NCBI RefSeq assembly: GCF_024679095.1
Contig: NW_026110814.1
Coordinates: forward strand, 1 to 64,000
Direction: 5' to 3'
From: Eriocheir sinensis
Lineage: Eukaryota; Arthropoda; Malacostraca; Decapoda; Varunidae
DNA length: 64,000 bases
The notes beneath the pieces are model-generated. The model did not search any database, was not told where the DNA came from, and worked only from the letters and a program-made list of their open reading frames with translations. The stretch's first letter is position 1. Each line of letters begins with the position of its first letter. The position numbers and the translations under genes were made by a program. Shown here piece after piece: positions 1 to 11,836 of this stretch.

Positions 1-1081
1 TCTCTAACATTGCAGCATTAAAATAGGACTTAAGACTCTTAGATGTGCACTGTTGTGCTATGAGTTCGCTGTGAATAACGGGGAAGAATTGTTCGTCCGT
101 AACACTGGGATCTTGTTGCCCGCATAAGTTGAGGTACAAGATAATAAACAGATCCATTACTTTGGCGCAGTAACTCATATTTCTCATATCGTCCAAACCC
201 ATTATTGTTTGTTGTTGCATCCTTCCATTCGATTTTAATAAACCTGTTAGAATAGTCATTATTGTATCATTAATAGATCCCATGTCGTTATTTTTAGAAA
301 TTTTATGATTAAAGTCCCATCTATTCAACGCTCCGTTTAAACTGTCAATACATTTTAAGATATTTTGACCGTAAGTCGAGGAAGTAGAACAGGATTCAGT
401 TACAGCGAGACATGAAGACGACGACGACGACGACTCATTAATCTTTTCAGCTGTTGTGGTGTCCGAGGCAACCGACGGTGATACTTTCGACTTATTAAAA
501 AACAGGATAGCTTCCGCCACAGCCTCGTCATCTATGTTACTAATCAAAGAACGTACGGAAGGAGAATCCACCTCGCTCTTCTTACAACTCAGGGAGCGGG
601 TTGAGTGTTTCGTAACATATCCACAACATCTATGTCCCCAATTTCAAATTTTGTGGTTTGTTGTTCTTCTTTGGATTCTGTGATGGGTAATTCTCGTGAA
701 CTGGAACATGCTTCCTCGGTTTTTGGATTTCTTGTAATCCCAAAACATTTTCAACTCACGCACAAACCTTAATGAATTATTAAGTGGAATCCACCCAAAG
801 TATGTTCCGAAAAATAGATGTGTTTGGAACGCCGCACGCAATCATGGATGGAAGTGTTAGCATGTCTGGTGTTGACAGTTCCAAACATCTTTTGATTGTA
901 GCAACTAAGAGTTAACATAGCTAATACATTAGCCGCCACGTTCGCTGCCATGGGAAATCTTTCATTGTAGTCTGTTGATATGTTTATCGACCATCGATCT
1001 TGTCAAGTACTCTTTTTTAATCTTATCGTAACTCGATTTTCTAGGTTGTAGAGTGCCGAAGCACGGATGCATCTGCTCCAT
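1..1081 (-). pseudogene. Broken unknown gene running off the left edge
   Basis: A minus-strand ATG at 1081 lies 9 bases beyond the stop of the neighbouring minus gene. Coding-like sequence then continues to base 1 but changes frame several times: near 965, around 700-720, and near 590. The last stretch, 643 down to 1, is open with no stop (over 200 codons), so the C-terminus lies outside the window. It holds a run of serines near 420-435 and otherwise looks globular. No motif was recognised. The short gap to the upstream gene suits a dense viral gene order. The frame changes point to a pseudogene or to indel errors. Confidence 0.5.
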
Positions 1082-1089
1082 TGTTGTCT

Positions 1090-1360
1090 TCAGGGATCTT
1101 TACGTTTCTGGTTGACGTACATGTTGTTCAAAGTGTTGTTGTCGACAGATTGAATGAATTCTAAAAATGTTGATTTCATGGTCTCACCGAACAGGGTAGA
1201 TGCCCATTCTAACTTTTCATTAGAGGGTTTGCACCTTTTCTTAATTTCACTAATGTAAAACCTTTTAGTAGGATAACTATTAAATCGGTTTGTCGAAGAA
1301 TCATTGTACATTCCTTTAATTTCCATTTTGTTGTTAGTCCCGTACCTAATTCTTAACTTT
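1090..1360 (-). pseudogene. Truncated 3' part of an unknown gene
   Basis: Minus-strand open frame ending at a stop at 1090-1092, rich in Lys, Asn and Ser with a charged C-terminal tail. The frame formally extends to 1671, but beyond about 1360 it is only the antisense of the plus-strand fragment at 1355-1843, so the coding part probably begins at a breakpoint near 1360. No start codon belongs to it. Its stop is 9 bases from the ATG of the next minus gene. Function unknown. Confidence 0.4.
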
Positions 1361-1843
1361 GTTAATAAGATGATATTCGCGGTTGCTCTACCGCACATCC
1401 ATGCAAACAACCACAGGAAAGTCGGATTTGTAATCATAACCGATCTTCGAGAACCGTTAAAAATGTTAATCTCTAACAAGCGTTCAGCAGTGCAACAACT
1501 AATAAACATCAGCGACAAGACAACAGAAGAAGATTCTGTCGTACCTAGTGTCAAGAAGATACTGCTAGAAGAAAAGAAACAAAATAAAACACCAGGTGAA
1601 TTCACCAGGATGATACTTAAGTTGCAAGACATCAGACACAATTTGATAAGAAATCTACTTAACATTATCAAAGCCTATAAAATCAACACTTATCTCACCA
1701 ATAATTCACTCAAAGAAACTATGTATGAAAATATCTTCACGGCTGCTATTCCGTTCTCTTCTGTGTTCGCAAGGTTCTTGTATGACGACATCGAAGGTTA
1801 TGGTGCACACCTACAAGCTGTGTTAGCAGAATTAAAACTTTGA
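1355..1843 (+). pseudogene. Chimeric fragment; C-terminus duplicated at 59926-60142
   Basis: Plus-strand open frame with no credible own ATG. The last 70 or so codons (from about 1627) match the minus-strand gene end at 59926-60142 almost exactly, differing for example by Ile versus Met in one residue. The sequence before 1627 is unrelated to the sequence before 60142, so this is a breakpoint joining two gene pieces. The upstream part is helix-rich and Lys/Glu-rich. The duplication continues past the stop through the poly(A) signal and into the 45-bp repeat array. Function unknown. Confidence 0.5.
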
Positions 1844-1846
1844 TTC

Positions 1847-1852
1847 AATAAA
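1847..1852 (+). terminator. Poly(A) signal AATAAA
   Basis: Canonical AATAAA three bases after the stop codon of the preceding frame, followed by an AT-rich stretch. The inverted copy near 59920 keeps it. Confidence 0.55.
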
Positions 1853-1984
1853 ATATATATTTATAACTAACATGTCTTAATAGCCAAAAAGTGGGGTCCG
1901 GTATTTTACGTTTCCATGCAAGACAAAAGCAATGACTTATGCTTTAATTTCGCAACATGTGGATGAGGGATACACGAACTAAAC

Positions 1985-2275
1985 TACATGGCATGTGAGG
2001 TAAACAAAGTGTATACACAAGGTATCGACAGAGTGGGGTCCGGATCTACATAGGGGTATACACAAGGTATCGACAGAGTGGGGTCCGGATCTACATATGG
2101 GTATACACAAGTTATCGACAGAGTGGGGTCCGGATCTACATAGGGGTATACACAAGATATCGACAGAGTGGGGTCCGGATCTACATAGGGTATACACAAG
2201 ATATCGACAGAGTGGGGTCCGGATCTACATAGGTATACACAAGATATCGACAGAGTGGGGTCCGGATCTACTCTC
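1985..2275. repeat. 45-46 bp tandem array (family F)
   Basis: Five to six head-to-tail units of about 45 bp, each holding GTGGGGTCCGGATCTACA and TATACACAAG. The same array occurs inverted at 59575-59760. Short ORFs across it on both strands are repeat artefacts. Confidence 0.9.
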
Positions 2276-2535
2276 GTAATGAGAAGGTAAAAAATATTAT
2301 ATATGAATAAGTTTACTTGAGGTAAGTGATTACAGCTAAATCAAAATGTAACATTAACTTTTAAGTCAAAATGAATTTAAATATGATGATGTTGCAACAA
2401 AACACACTACAATGATGTAATTTCCTTGGTATTTAAATGCTCATCAAATCAGTCCGTTTCTCTTAGTGTTACTCCGACACCACGCTCTCTAACTTCCGGA
2501 GTTTCGTCCCTACAGTGACAGACGCTGAAGGTTTG

Positions 2536-2784
2536 ATGAAAATTCTCAACATACCGATTCAATACCGATATTGGCGGTGTTGTACACCACCTTACGAGTC
2601 AAGTCTCTGGAAAGAAGGTGAACTCCAAAATTTCTTGTTGGATCTGAAAACTGTTGATCGCCTCTACCACATCTCTACGTATGGTTGCAAGTACAATCTG
2701 GTGGCACGTGAGAATCGGAAGCACCGAAAGACACAATTGAAAAAAAGGACCGTCAAATGCCGTCAAATGTGTCGAGGACTCCGT

Positions 2785-2799
<15 letters not shown>
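2536..2799 (+). CDS. Small hypothetical protein, possibly a fragment
   Basis: An ATG-started frame of about 87 codons. The protein is basic and Lys/Arg-rich at its C-terminus, with scattered cysteines but no clear zinc-finger spacing. The frame ends just where the 600-bp GC-rich dispersed element begins, so the true end may be cut off. Codon use does not look strongly selected and no family was recognised. It may be chance. Confidence 0.25.
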
Positions 2800-3530
<731 letters not shown>

Positions 3531-3584
3531 TATCAGAATCGGACGCTATGAAAGACAAAAACAGTATTGTGTACTATCAGAATC

Positions 3585-4400
3585 GGACGATCCGAAAGAC
3601 AAGAACACACATTCACCTCGAAAGAGTTTAGATGACCTCGACATTTCAATGTCATCTAACCTTAACCGAGGTGAATGTGTTTTAGTCTTCCGGAGCTTCC
3701 GATTCTGTTAACACTCAAGTTAAGAATTGGATGCATCTCAAGAGAAAAACACACATTCACCTTAATAGAGTTTAGACGACATTCAAATGTCATCTAACCT
3801 TAGACGATATTCAAATGTCGTCTAACCTTAACAGAGGTACGGAATGTGGTCTAACCTTGTATGAGGTGAATGTGTATCTTTATCTTCCGAAGCTTTCGAT
3901 TCTGAATCTAGTTCGTACTGAATGTCATCTAACCTTGTGTGAGGTGAATGTATATCTTTGTCTTCTGAAGCTTCCGACTCTGAATTTAGTTCGTACTGAA
4001 TCCGGAGCTTCCGATTCTGTTAACACTCAAGTTAAGAATTGGATGCATCTCAAGAGAAAAACACACATTCACCTTAATGGAGTTTAGACGACATTCAAAT
4101 GTCATCTAACCTTAGACGATATTCAAATGTTGTCTAACCTTAACTGAGGTGAATATATGTTTTAGTCTTCCGAAGCTTCCGATTCTGTCAACACTTAAAT
4201 TAAGAATTGGATGCATCTCAAGAGAAAAACACACATTCACCTTAATGGAGTTTAGACGACATTCAAATGTCATCTAATCTTAACCGGAGCTTCACATTTT
4301 AACAATACTGTTACATACTATGTAATAGTTGCTTAACACTCAAATTGCATCACAAGAGAAAAACACCTTAATATAGTTTAGACAACATTCATTGACTCGA
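3585..4400. repeat. hr-like array (family D)
   Basis: Irregular copies of a unit containing AACACACATTCACCT, paired inverted copies around CGACATTCAAATGTCGTC (a near palindrome), and CAGAATCGGAAG or its complement. Related arrays, mostly opposite in orientation, lie at 51640-52160 and 53025-53720. No gene is supported here. Confidence 0.75.
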
Positions 4401-4573
4401 GTGTACATAATGTAAAGTAAGAAGTGGATACATCACAAGACAAATATTTGATTTGATAATTTTACTACATGGGCGACAATCATATTTACATCTGGAGATG
4501 GTTGGCAAGGCCACACCACAAAGTGTTGTAATCTTCCGTAGCTTTCGACTCCGATGTACAAATTACAAATGTC

Positions 4574-4950
4574 TTTTTGCCAAAAAGTGGGGTCAGTCAT
4601 TTTACGTTTCCGTGCAAGACAACTTCACTGACTTGTGCTTAAATTTCGCAACATGTGGATGAGGGATACACGAACTAAACAGAGTCGGGTCCGGAATTAC
4701 ATGGGGGTGTACACAAGAGTGCCAATATCGTCTTACCTCGATCGAATTGAATGTGTGTTCTAATCTTTCGGAACTTCCGATTCTGACAATACTGTTACAT
4801 AGTAGTAACCTAAACAGTCAAATTAAGACGAACTACAGAGTCGGGTCCGGATTGACATAGGGGTGTACACAAGAGTGCAAATGTCATCTTACCTCAATCG
4901 AGGTGAATGTGTTCTAATCTTCCGGAACTTCCGATTCTGAAATTCTTACT
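4574..4950. repeat. Diverged family F and D copies
   Basis: Contains a diverged direct copy of 1880-1985 and GTCGGGTCCGGA-type units with GTGTACACAAGAGTGC. It is inverted relative to 51085-51540. No credible coding sequence. Confidence 0.6.
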
Positions 4951-5231
4951 TAGAGTGTTAAGCTAACTATGTAACAGTCCTTCTTTAAAGAGTGTTTTGG
5001 GAATAAAAATATTTTTTTGATATGTCTGGGAAAAGGTAAAGCTCTCCCTGACGACGTGCAATTATTGTTGTATGTTCTAAGTGTCATGAAATACAGACTG
5101 TACATGATGTTAGTCAAGAGCGCGGCAATCAATGTATTGATTTCATGAGATAATTGGGTTACCGACAAAGACGTTTGACGTTGGAAGCATATCGCCAGGA
5201 TTGCGGTGTGCACAACGCCGTACCCATTACA

Positions 5232-7296
5232 ATGTACTTGTTTCACTTCATGGACATGTTCAAAATTGAGACGATAACATTGTTGTTGAAGAATACTTCC
5301 TTTGAATTCTCAGATCTGTTGACCAAGATGAGTGACGAGAACAGTTATGATTTTTTCAGATACAGTATCTTCACGTTGAACAGTAGTCGCATCTACTTTC
5401 TGTTAAGGTTAGCGTTTTCCCATTCAGCGTTAAGAGGATTTTCATTGATCAAAGAAAACATGACGTACAACCTGACACATGCTACGGTGATTCAAAATAT
5501 AATCAAATTGAACAAATGCTTACCTATACAGAATCATATCATCTACGACATCTGCAACTCCTATATGAAAATCATGACAATTGTTAACAAGAGCAGTGAT
5601 ATAAGTCTGGATGTTGAGTTCCTAACATTTGATACAGTTCCCAACTTCATTCAACTTATCGAGGAAGTGCCTCTTTTGAGAAATTGGATGAGTTTTAATC
5701 ATTTTGCAGATGAAGAAGAAAGAAAAGGAAAAAGAAATTACCTGTTCCACTCAACAACAAGAGTTTATACTTCCATTCTCTCTCCAACATCAACCAAAAC
5801 ACAGCAGTTAACTTGACGGTGAACTTCAAGAACCAAAGTTTGTTAGTTAACGTTAACCAAATTGGTTTCACACTAGGATCGTCAGAGACCGCTCAACCGA
5901 TGTTTATCATGTCCAAGTCCATAGGCAATGCTGTGTTTGGTGAAGACGAATGCAGGTATCTTCGTTTGATGGAAATTCTAGACAGACCCATTACATCGAA
6001 CATCATCAGTCTACTTGATGAATATCATGAGTGTTTCCATAAAGTCAGAAATATCTTAAAGATTCCTGATTGTTCATCATCGATCTTGGAAAAGATCAAG
6101 CAAGAAGTTTATCTGAAAATGGAAATTGGACACCTCGTCAAGTCCATTGAATCGAATCTGGACGCACTGTCGTCCAACATGTATTGTCAAAAATCTCGAC
6201 ATCAGATTGGATAACGTCTACAGTTTAGTGAATACATTGTGTCAAATCAGAAACGGTTTCCACGCCATTTGTTGGTTGATTCATATTTTTAAAAAGTATC
6301 ATGGTCAAGAAATAGCAGAGAAGCTATTCATTCATGTTGTAGAGAAAACAGTTTGTCAAATACGGGCCTATGATGATGTTAGAGAGTACAAGAAAGCGAT
6401 CTACTTTCTACAACAGTTCCCTATTCCTTCCGTAGGATTCTCCTACATTGTGAGCACCTTCCCCCAGTATTGTCACATGGAGAATCACATGTTCAACGTC
6501 TTCAACACTGCACTCAGATTAAACGCACGAGCCATCATCAACATCGCCAGAATTCCTAATGTGGCCATCAACATGGAAATGACTAACGTGACTTTCGGAG
6601 TTCCTGTTTTCTTCTTGGGTTTTTGCAATGACGCCTTCCACACTTATTCAGGGTATGTGCTCAACACGCTGATGTACAACAACGTCTTTCCGGACACTAT
6701 TTCAGAGACCGGTGAGAACATCTTTCATTTCTTGGCAAGGTATGGTGAATGGCCTGAGACCAACACCAAGCTAACCCGCCAGTGGAACACGCTCATCGAA
6801 TGTCGGAAAGAAGAATTCGCCAGGGCTATTGAACACAGACGTGCCCTAGATGGAGCCACACCTGTCATGATAGCTGTAGCCCTGCGTAACTTAAAACCTT
6901 TAATTTCTTCATGTCCATCGAACCCAAAGCAAAACTTAACACGGCTTTTGGTAATTCCAAGACTACAATGTCCTTTGTCAAAGGTATCAAACCGGTCATC
7001 GCCATCAAGATGTTACCCACACTACAGTTGTCGAAAGTCGAGAAGAAATCGGACAGAGCCAGTTCGAATACTTCCTGCATGGGATTAGCTAGTGAGAGAT
7101 ACGCCTTGATCGTCAACATTTTGATTTGTTGCTTTCCTCAGGAGCTTATGTCATAGGAACGCTCAACCTAATGTTTTTTGACACTCATCTTCCTGAGCGA
7201 TCCTCTAACCGTAAGTCAAGCTGCCCGTTGCACGTGGATCTCATCAACTTGGCGGCGGAATGTTTGAGAAGAAAAACACTATCTAGACTTCAATAG
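5232..7296 (+). pseudogene. Large broken gene with ankyrin-like segment
   Basis: Starts at ATG 5232 and stays coding-like to a TAG at 7294-7296, about 680 codons, but changes frame near 5770, 6190, 6905 and 7140. The N-terminal two thirds is hydrophobic and helix-rich with no recognised domain. At about 6710-6900 the pattern (GENIFHFLARYG, then LDGATPVMIAVALRN) resembles ankyrin repeats. The next gene starts 20 bases after the stop, a viral-type spacing. Four frame breaks make an intact product unlikely unless they are sequencing indels. Confidence 0.55.
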
Positions 7297-7316
7297 GAGT
7301 TCCGGCCGATCGAATT

Positions 7317-7915
7317 ATGAACGCAATCGTTGACAATTTCGTCAATGTTTCAAACAAGACCAGAAAAAACATTCAGGTGCCTTTCGACAAGAACACCCAC
7401 TGCAGTAGACAATTAATCGATAATTTAAATCAAAGAGGGGTACTAAGCACTTTCTCCAAATTCTGTTGAGTAATAATGCGCGTCCAGTAGCAGGTTGCAC
7501 CGACATCGTCATGTGCGGTGAGAACGGTGTACCGTTGCATCCGTACACTAACCAACCGCTCTACAACGTGGACGACATAGACTTTGATATTGCAGCTCTG
7601 GCCTCCTCAATGAATTGTAGGTGCCAACCTGGATATCAAGCCGTGAAAGACGACGTTACCAACATCCCGAATTGTAAACGTGTAAGTTCTTCGACACTGT
7701 GGCATGACGATTCCAAAACATTATTCGGATGTCCAGTAATCTTTGAAATAGAGGAAAGGAAGGTTGTCTTAGTGACCCAGCTTTGCATGTTCGTTTAAAA
7801 TCGATATACGAAGATGTCGATTTAACTAACGGAGGATCAGATTATGCTGATGGTTATCTGCAGCAGACCCGACCATTATCACGGCAAATGCTGATCCTTA
7901 CGATGTTCAACCCGA
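7317..7915 (+). pseudogene. Cysteine-rich fragment, possibly PIF-like
   Basis: ATG at 7317. The frame breaks at a TGA (7467-7469) and continues one frame over, then shifts again near 7755. The middle part has closely spaced cysteines (AGCTDIVMCGENG, MNCRCQPGY, GCP) typical of secreted or envelope proteins with disulfides. The look recalls the conserved per os infectivity factors shared by baculoviruses, nudiviruses and nimaviruses. That is inference from Cys spacing and Gly/Pro context, not alignment. The 3' end is lost at a junction near 7917 with sequence duplicated at 60740-60962. Confidence 0.4.
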
Positions 7916-7917
7916 CT

Positions 7918-8400
7918 TGGAGAGTCATCATATATTCGGTAGGTCAAGCCGTCTCACTTATTAATGTGTTCCTTAACATTGCACATTTTCTTCAGAAAAC
8001 GGATGTCGATAACACTTTAGATGCATTGAAGAGTGAAATTGAGAAAGTTCGTTTACCGTATTTAGACTTGGCACAAATTATAAATATTTTAGAAAAAACT
8101 GACATGTCTGTTCTTACTAATGATCCTCACGGATTCTTGATGGGTCGCATAGTAGCCATCATCGACATTTCAGATCAATCTCTGATCCATCCTTCCTCTT
8201 CATTGATCGATCAACCCAACAAATTCGAAACGACAATGAGATGGACCAATTTAGTCGAAAAAACCTTACAGTCTAAGAAACTTACATCGATGAGATCCAA
8301 CATCGATTCTTTTAATTCTAAAGAAGCTTTTAAATTAATGATGATGGACGAAGCTCAAGACGAACTTTTGATATCTGTAGTAAACGGTTTAATGCTTTGA
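7918..8400 (+). pseudogene. Chimeric fragment with segment duplicated at 60740-60962
   Basis: Bases 7921-8137 match the minus-strand segment 60740-60962 almost perfectly (one Ile/Arg difference near the end). Past GATCCTCACGGATTC the two diverge: here the frame continues about 85 more codons to a TGA at 8398-8400 with a helix-rich, charged C-terminus. It has no own start. Either this or the 60740 version is the rearranged one. A third partner carrying the same boundary words sits at 57632. Confidence 0.5.
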
Positions 8401-8404
8401 ATGC

Positions 8405-9015
8405 AAAAGGAGGGATGTCTGATAATTCGTAAGGTCGATTGTTGACGACGTCGCCCTTGTCGTCGACCGTTCCTTGAGGTTGCCGAGTGTTAGGAACACC
8501 AGCCCATAAAATCAGGCGCTGGTTCAAGTAACCGCACATTTTTTCTCCCTTCTTACCGACTGTGGGCGTCAACATGTTGCCTACGGCCACTGGTTCACCG
8601 GTTGTCGGATTGCGTGACTTCCGGAATGCGTAACAACCCTTGCCACACGCCGTCATCTTTCTCAATACCTTGCCCGTCTCGTCGTATAAAGGAAACTCGG
8701 AGGCGTAGGACTCAGAGAAAGAACAAGCAGTCGCTCCACCAGCAACAGATACATCCACCGGGATACAGGAAAAGACATCACACTCCAACTTGGAGGAATC
8801 AAACTGAATGTCATAATACGTTGCTAATTTTGTGTGACGTTCTACCAATATTCCGGGAATGTTTTTTCCATCCTTGGACTCCCAAGTCTTTCACGGTGAT
8901 GAACGCATACCGGTGTGGATCCTGACGTTTTTATCTCACCAGTTCAGTTTGACGGAGTTTCTCACTAGCGTACCTAAACGCAGCTACGGTATCAGCGTGG
9001 GTCAGCGAAGAGACA
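8405..9015 (-). pseudogene. Cysteine-rich fragment, possibly PIF-like
   Basis: Minus-strand coding-like sequence from about 9015 to 8405. It contains a TAA near 8930 and a frame change at the T6 tract 8862-8867. The best part (8848-8440) is Gly/Cys-rich: LECDVFSCIPVDVSVAGG, TACSFSESY, TACGKGCYAFRK, GEKMCGYLNQ. This resembles a disulfide-rich envelope or oral-infectivity protein, as proposed for the neighbour at 7317. The two could be pieces of one gene or two different PIF genes brought together. Assignment by appearance only. Confidence 0.4.
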
Positions 9016-9079
9016 ACAGCGGCGGTGGCGTCTGTCATTTCATTGGTAGGTGTGTAGTAGTCGTGTTTGTGTGTGTGTG

Positions 9080-9450
9080 TTTTTTTTTTTTTACATTGTT
9101 GCCTATTGCGCCGGTAGGCATCTTCCCGGTGGGGCCTGATGGTCGGCCCAAGGCTTCTTCCAGGTGGGGCCTGATGGTCGGCCCAGCCCGTTCTGGCGCA
9201 GGCGAGTGTTTATAGTGGCGCCATCTTGCATTGGCTCATGCTGCCCCCCCGGAACTCGTTCTTGATTCGCTTGGACGGCTTCCTCTAGAGTCCGGGTTGA
9301 TGGGTGGTCTTCAGGACAGCATGTGGGTAGTTTTAAGCCACTCGGCGGTGACTGAAAAATCCGAGTGGTAGCGTGGGGATTCGAACCCGCGTCGTCCATC
9401 ACGCGGTGAATGTGAGCCCAGTACGATACCACCTACGCCACCGCCTACCC
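9080..9450 (-). mobile_element. tRNA-derived SINE
   Basis: Reads 5' to 3' on the minus strand. An A-box-like TGGCGTAGGTGG lies at 9440-9429 and a perfect B box GGTTCGAATCC at 9387-9377, the spacing expected of an internal pol III promoter. A tRNA-unrelated body follows and ends in a poly(A) tail (seen as T run 9080-9092). The flanks match 12447-12590, which lacks the insert. SINEs need host LINE machinery, so this supports the region lying in a nuclear genome. No clean target-site duplication was seen; the left flank is a GT microsatellite. Confidence 0.85.
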
Positions 9451-9529
9451 AACGTCTTAGCCTTGTATGTGCGTGTGTGTGTTTGTATCATCAACAAGAT
9501 TATAAATACTTAACTGCGTCTCTACCTTA

Positions 9530-9730
9530 ACGGGCACCAATTCTACTCGCTTGTGCCGTCCATCTCACTTCACTGACGTTGCTCCGCCCCTATCCGTTAT
9601 CCACGCCCAACCCCGCCCTCTGCCTCGCTTAATTCGTGTTGTTAGTTCTGGTTATTTTTTTCATTTACTCCGCCCACATGACACATGACACATCACTTGT
9701 ACACCCCCCCCCTCCCTCCTCCTTGTATAC
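9530..9730 (+). repeat. 200-bp direct repeat bordering the 80-bp array (left)
   Basis: Nearly identical to 10314-10514, so the 80-bp array between them is flanked by direct copies of what is, on the right, the distal promoter region of the 10619 gene. Duplication of a promoter segment by recombination across the array is the likely origin. Confidence 0.8.
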
Positions 9731-9734
9731 CCAG

Positions 9735-10225
9735 CATTCAGCGTCCCGCTCGCCTCAGAATCGGGCTACTGGAGAGTCTAAAACACACATTCACCCTTCC
9801 GCTCTTAACTGAGCATTCAGCGTCCCGCTCGCCTCAGAATCGGGCTACTGGCGAGTCTAAAACACATATTCTCCATTCCGCTCTTAACTGAGCATTCAGC
9901 GTCCCGCTCGCCTCAGAATCGGGCTACTGGCGAGTCTAAAACACACATTCACCCTTCCGCTCTCAACCCAGCATTCAGCGTCCCGCTCGCCTCAGAATTG
10001 GGCTACTGGCCAGTCTAAAACACACATTCACTCTTTCGCTCTCAACCCAGTATTCAGCGTCCCGCTCGCCTCAGAATCGGGCTACTGGCGAGTCTAAAAC
10101 ACACATTCACCCTTCCGCTCTCAACCCAGCATTCAGCGTCCCGCTCGCCTCAGAATCGGGCTAGTGGCGAGTCTAAAACACACATTCACCCTTCCGCTCT
10201 CAACCCAGCATTCAGCGTCCCGCTC
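9735..10225 (+). repeat. 80-bp tandem array (family B), copy 1
   Basis: About six units of roughly 80 bp with TCAGAATCGGGCTACTGG, AAACACACATTCACC and CATTCAGCGTCCCGCTCG. Sister arrays lie at 23590-24310 and 43065-43635. It lies upstream of a TATA/Inr promoter in both copies of the gene it precedes, so an enhancer role like baculovirus or WSSV hr regions is plausible. Confidence 0.9.
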
Positions 10226-10524
10226 TCGTACATTCTCAACTATAAGAGAAAAAATTGCTTAGTGTGAATGTAGTGTTTGTTTTCATGATGTGAATGTATA
10301 TTTTCAGTCTTAACGGGCACCAATTCTACTCGCTTGTGCCGTCCATCTCTCTTCACTGACGTTGCTCCGCCACTATCCGTTATCCACGCCCAACCCCGCC
10401 CTCTGCCTCGCTTAATTCGTGTTGTTAGTTCTGGTTATTTTTTTCATTTACTCCGCCCACATGACACATGACACATCACTTGTACACCACCCCCCTCCCT
10501 CCTCCTTGTATACACAACACCTGG

Positions 10525-10554
10525 TATAAATGGGAAGCACGGACGGCGTCAGTC
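10525..10554 (+). promoter_or_regulatory. TATA box plus arthropod Inr
   Basis: TATAAA at 10525-10530 with TCAGTC at 10549-10554. The TATA-to-initiator distance of 26 bases and the Inr consensus fit an insect/crustacean RNA polymerase II core promoter. The ATG of the next gene follows at 10619. The inverted copy keeps both elements. Confidence 0.75.
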
Positions 10555-10618
10555 ATTGTTCGGTGTAGAAAGCTAGACACAACTTAATTCAGTTAAACTT
10601 TCAATCTGAAACACTATC

Positions 10619-11413
10619 ATGTTTTCAACAACTACTGTCGTCGATGACGCAACTACATTAATACCTTTTGTTGACAAGAAACGAAAAAGACCTATTGACG
10701 AGAAAATAGTTTCAAAATTTAAAAGATCAGATCTTGAACATCAAACAGCGACATCGGCTGCCCCTGTCCAAGAAAAAAAGATTGGTGACATACGTCAAAC
10801 GGTTAACAACGGTGGTGGTAGCAGATACGACGACAGCAGTGACGTAGGCAGCAGTACTTGCAAAAAAGACATAGCTGGGTCCTCTGAGAACAACCAAATC
10901 ATCACCACCATCAACAACCACCGCCCTCGTAATCGACCACCACAACATCATCATCAACGACAACACCACCACTTCTCTCCACTTCCTGTCAACCGTCAGC
11001 CTTATCACTACGACTCTGGATCCAGTAATAATCGTTATTCACATTACAGGTCAACAGAAGCTATCCCAAACACTTCTTACCGTGTTGGTGGTCATCATGC
11101 CCCTTATGAAGGCGAAGAATTCTACGGTGACGAGGATGTGTACGAATACGAACAACGTCACGAACCCTACATGAGATATCGCCAGCCGCATCACAACCAC
11201 CCTTCTGCCTATATTCCCTCGTCAACCCCACCACCACCTGGTCCACCGCTGCTTTCTTCCCACCTCCGCCTTCCTTCAACCTGCAACATCACCACCATTC
11301 AACGATGCCGCACAGGCATTACAACAAACACTACTACGACAACAGGCCGCAACATCAGGAACAACCCATACCTTACCGCCCACGCATTCGACACAGAAAG
11401 GATAACAAAACAG
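10619..11413 (+). pseudogene. His/Pro-rich nuclear-type protein, exon 1, frameshifted copy
   Basis: ATG 10619 begins a basic protein with a likely nuclear localisation signal (KKRKRP, residues about 20-25), then Asn/Gly/Ser-rich and His/Gln/Pro-rich low complexity and a Tyr-rich acidic patch. Compared with the inverted copy at 22275-23192 it lacks 12 bases near 11010 and one A near 11247. The latter shifts the frame for the rest of the exon. The exon ends CAG at 11413 before GTGAGT. Its strong promoter and array suggest an early regulatory or DNA/RNA-binding protein, but no domain supports this. Confidence 0.6.
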
Positions 11414-11528
11414 GTGAGTAGCTGCTTTATAAATATAAATTGAATATTTTAGAAATTGAAGTTTGATTTTAGAAATTGAAGAAATTGATTACTATAATAA
11501 TATTTGGCTTATTTTTTTCTCTTTACAG
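11414..11528 (+). other. Candidate spliceosomal intron (115 nt)
   Basis: GTGAGT donor at 11414-11419, AT-rich body with a pyrimidine-rich end, and TTTACAG acceptor ending at 11528. Stops in all frames lie inside. Confidence 0.6.
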
Positions 11529-11836
11529 ATGATGAAGAATTTTTCAGAACCGTATTTTCGAAAATACATCAACAGTCTTCTCCCTACACATTTGTGATCT
11601 GTATTTCCTTTTTGCTGCAAAAGGAGATGTACTCGATCCTGCGAGACACCTTGCATAGGTTTAATTATGATTCCATAGCTTTTGAGAAGGATCTCCACCG
11701 GATTTTACAAGACTTAAAGCACAAAGAAGTGAAGAAGCAAAAGAACATCAAAGAGAAGTTGAGAAGGAATATCCGAAGCACATGCCCACGCTTTCTCATG
11801 GAGCGGAAGCGTACAAGCTGCGGATGTTACATTTGA
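11529..11836 (+). pseudogene. Downstream exon or fragment
   Basis: Open frame after the acceptor at 11528, Lys/Arg-rich in its second half. Bases 11549-11641 are repeated at 12358-12448 with one or two differences. There they are read in a different frame as the C-terminus of the 11782 gene, so at least one of the two readings is secondary. It overlaps the start of the 11782 frame. I cannot decide whether it is a genuine second exon of the 10619 gene. Confidence 0.3.

Noticed and set aside
9360..9450. Functional tRNA gene
   Set aside because: The A and B boxes are present, but no cloverleaf with an acceptor stem could be drawn and a SINE body plus poly(A) tail follows.
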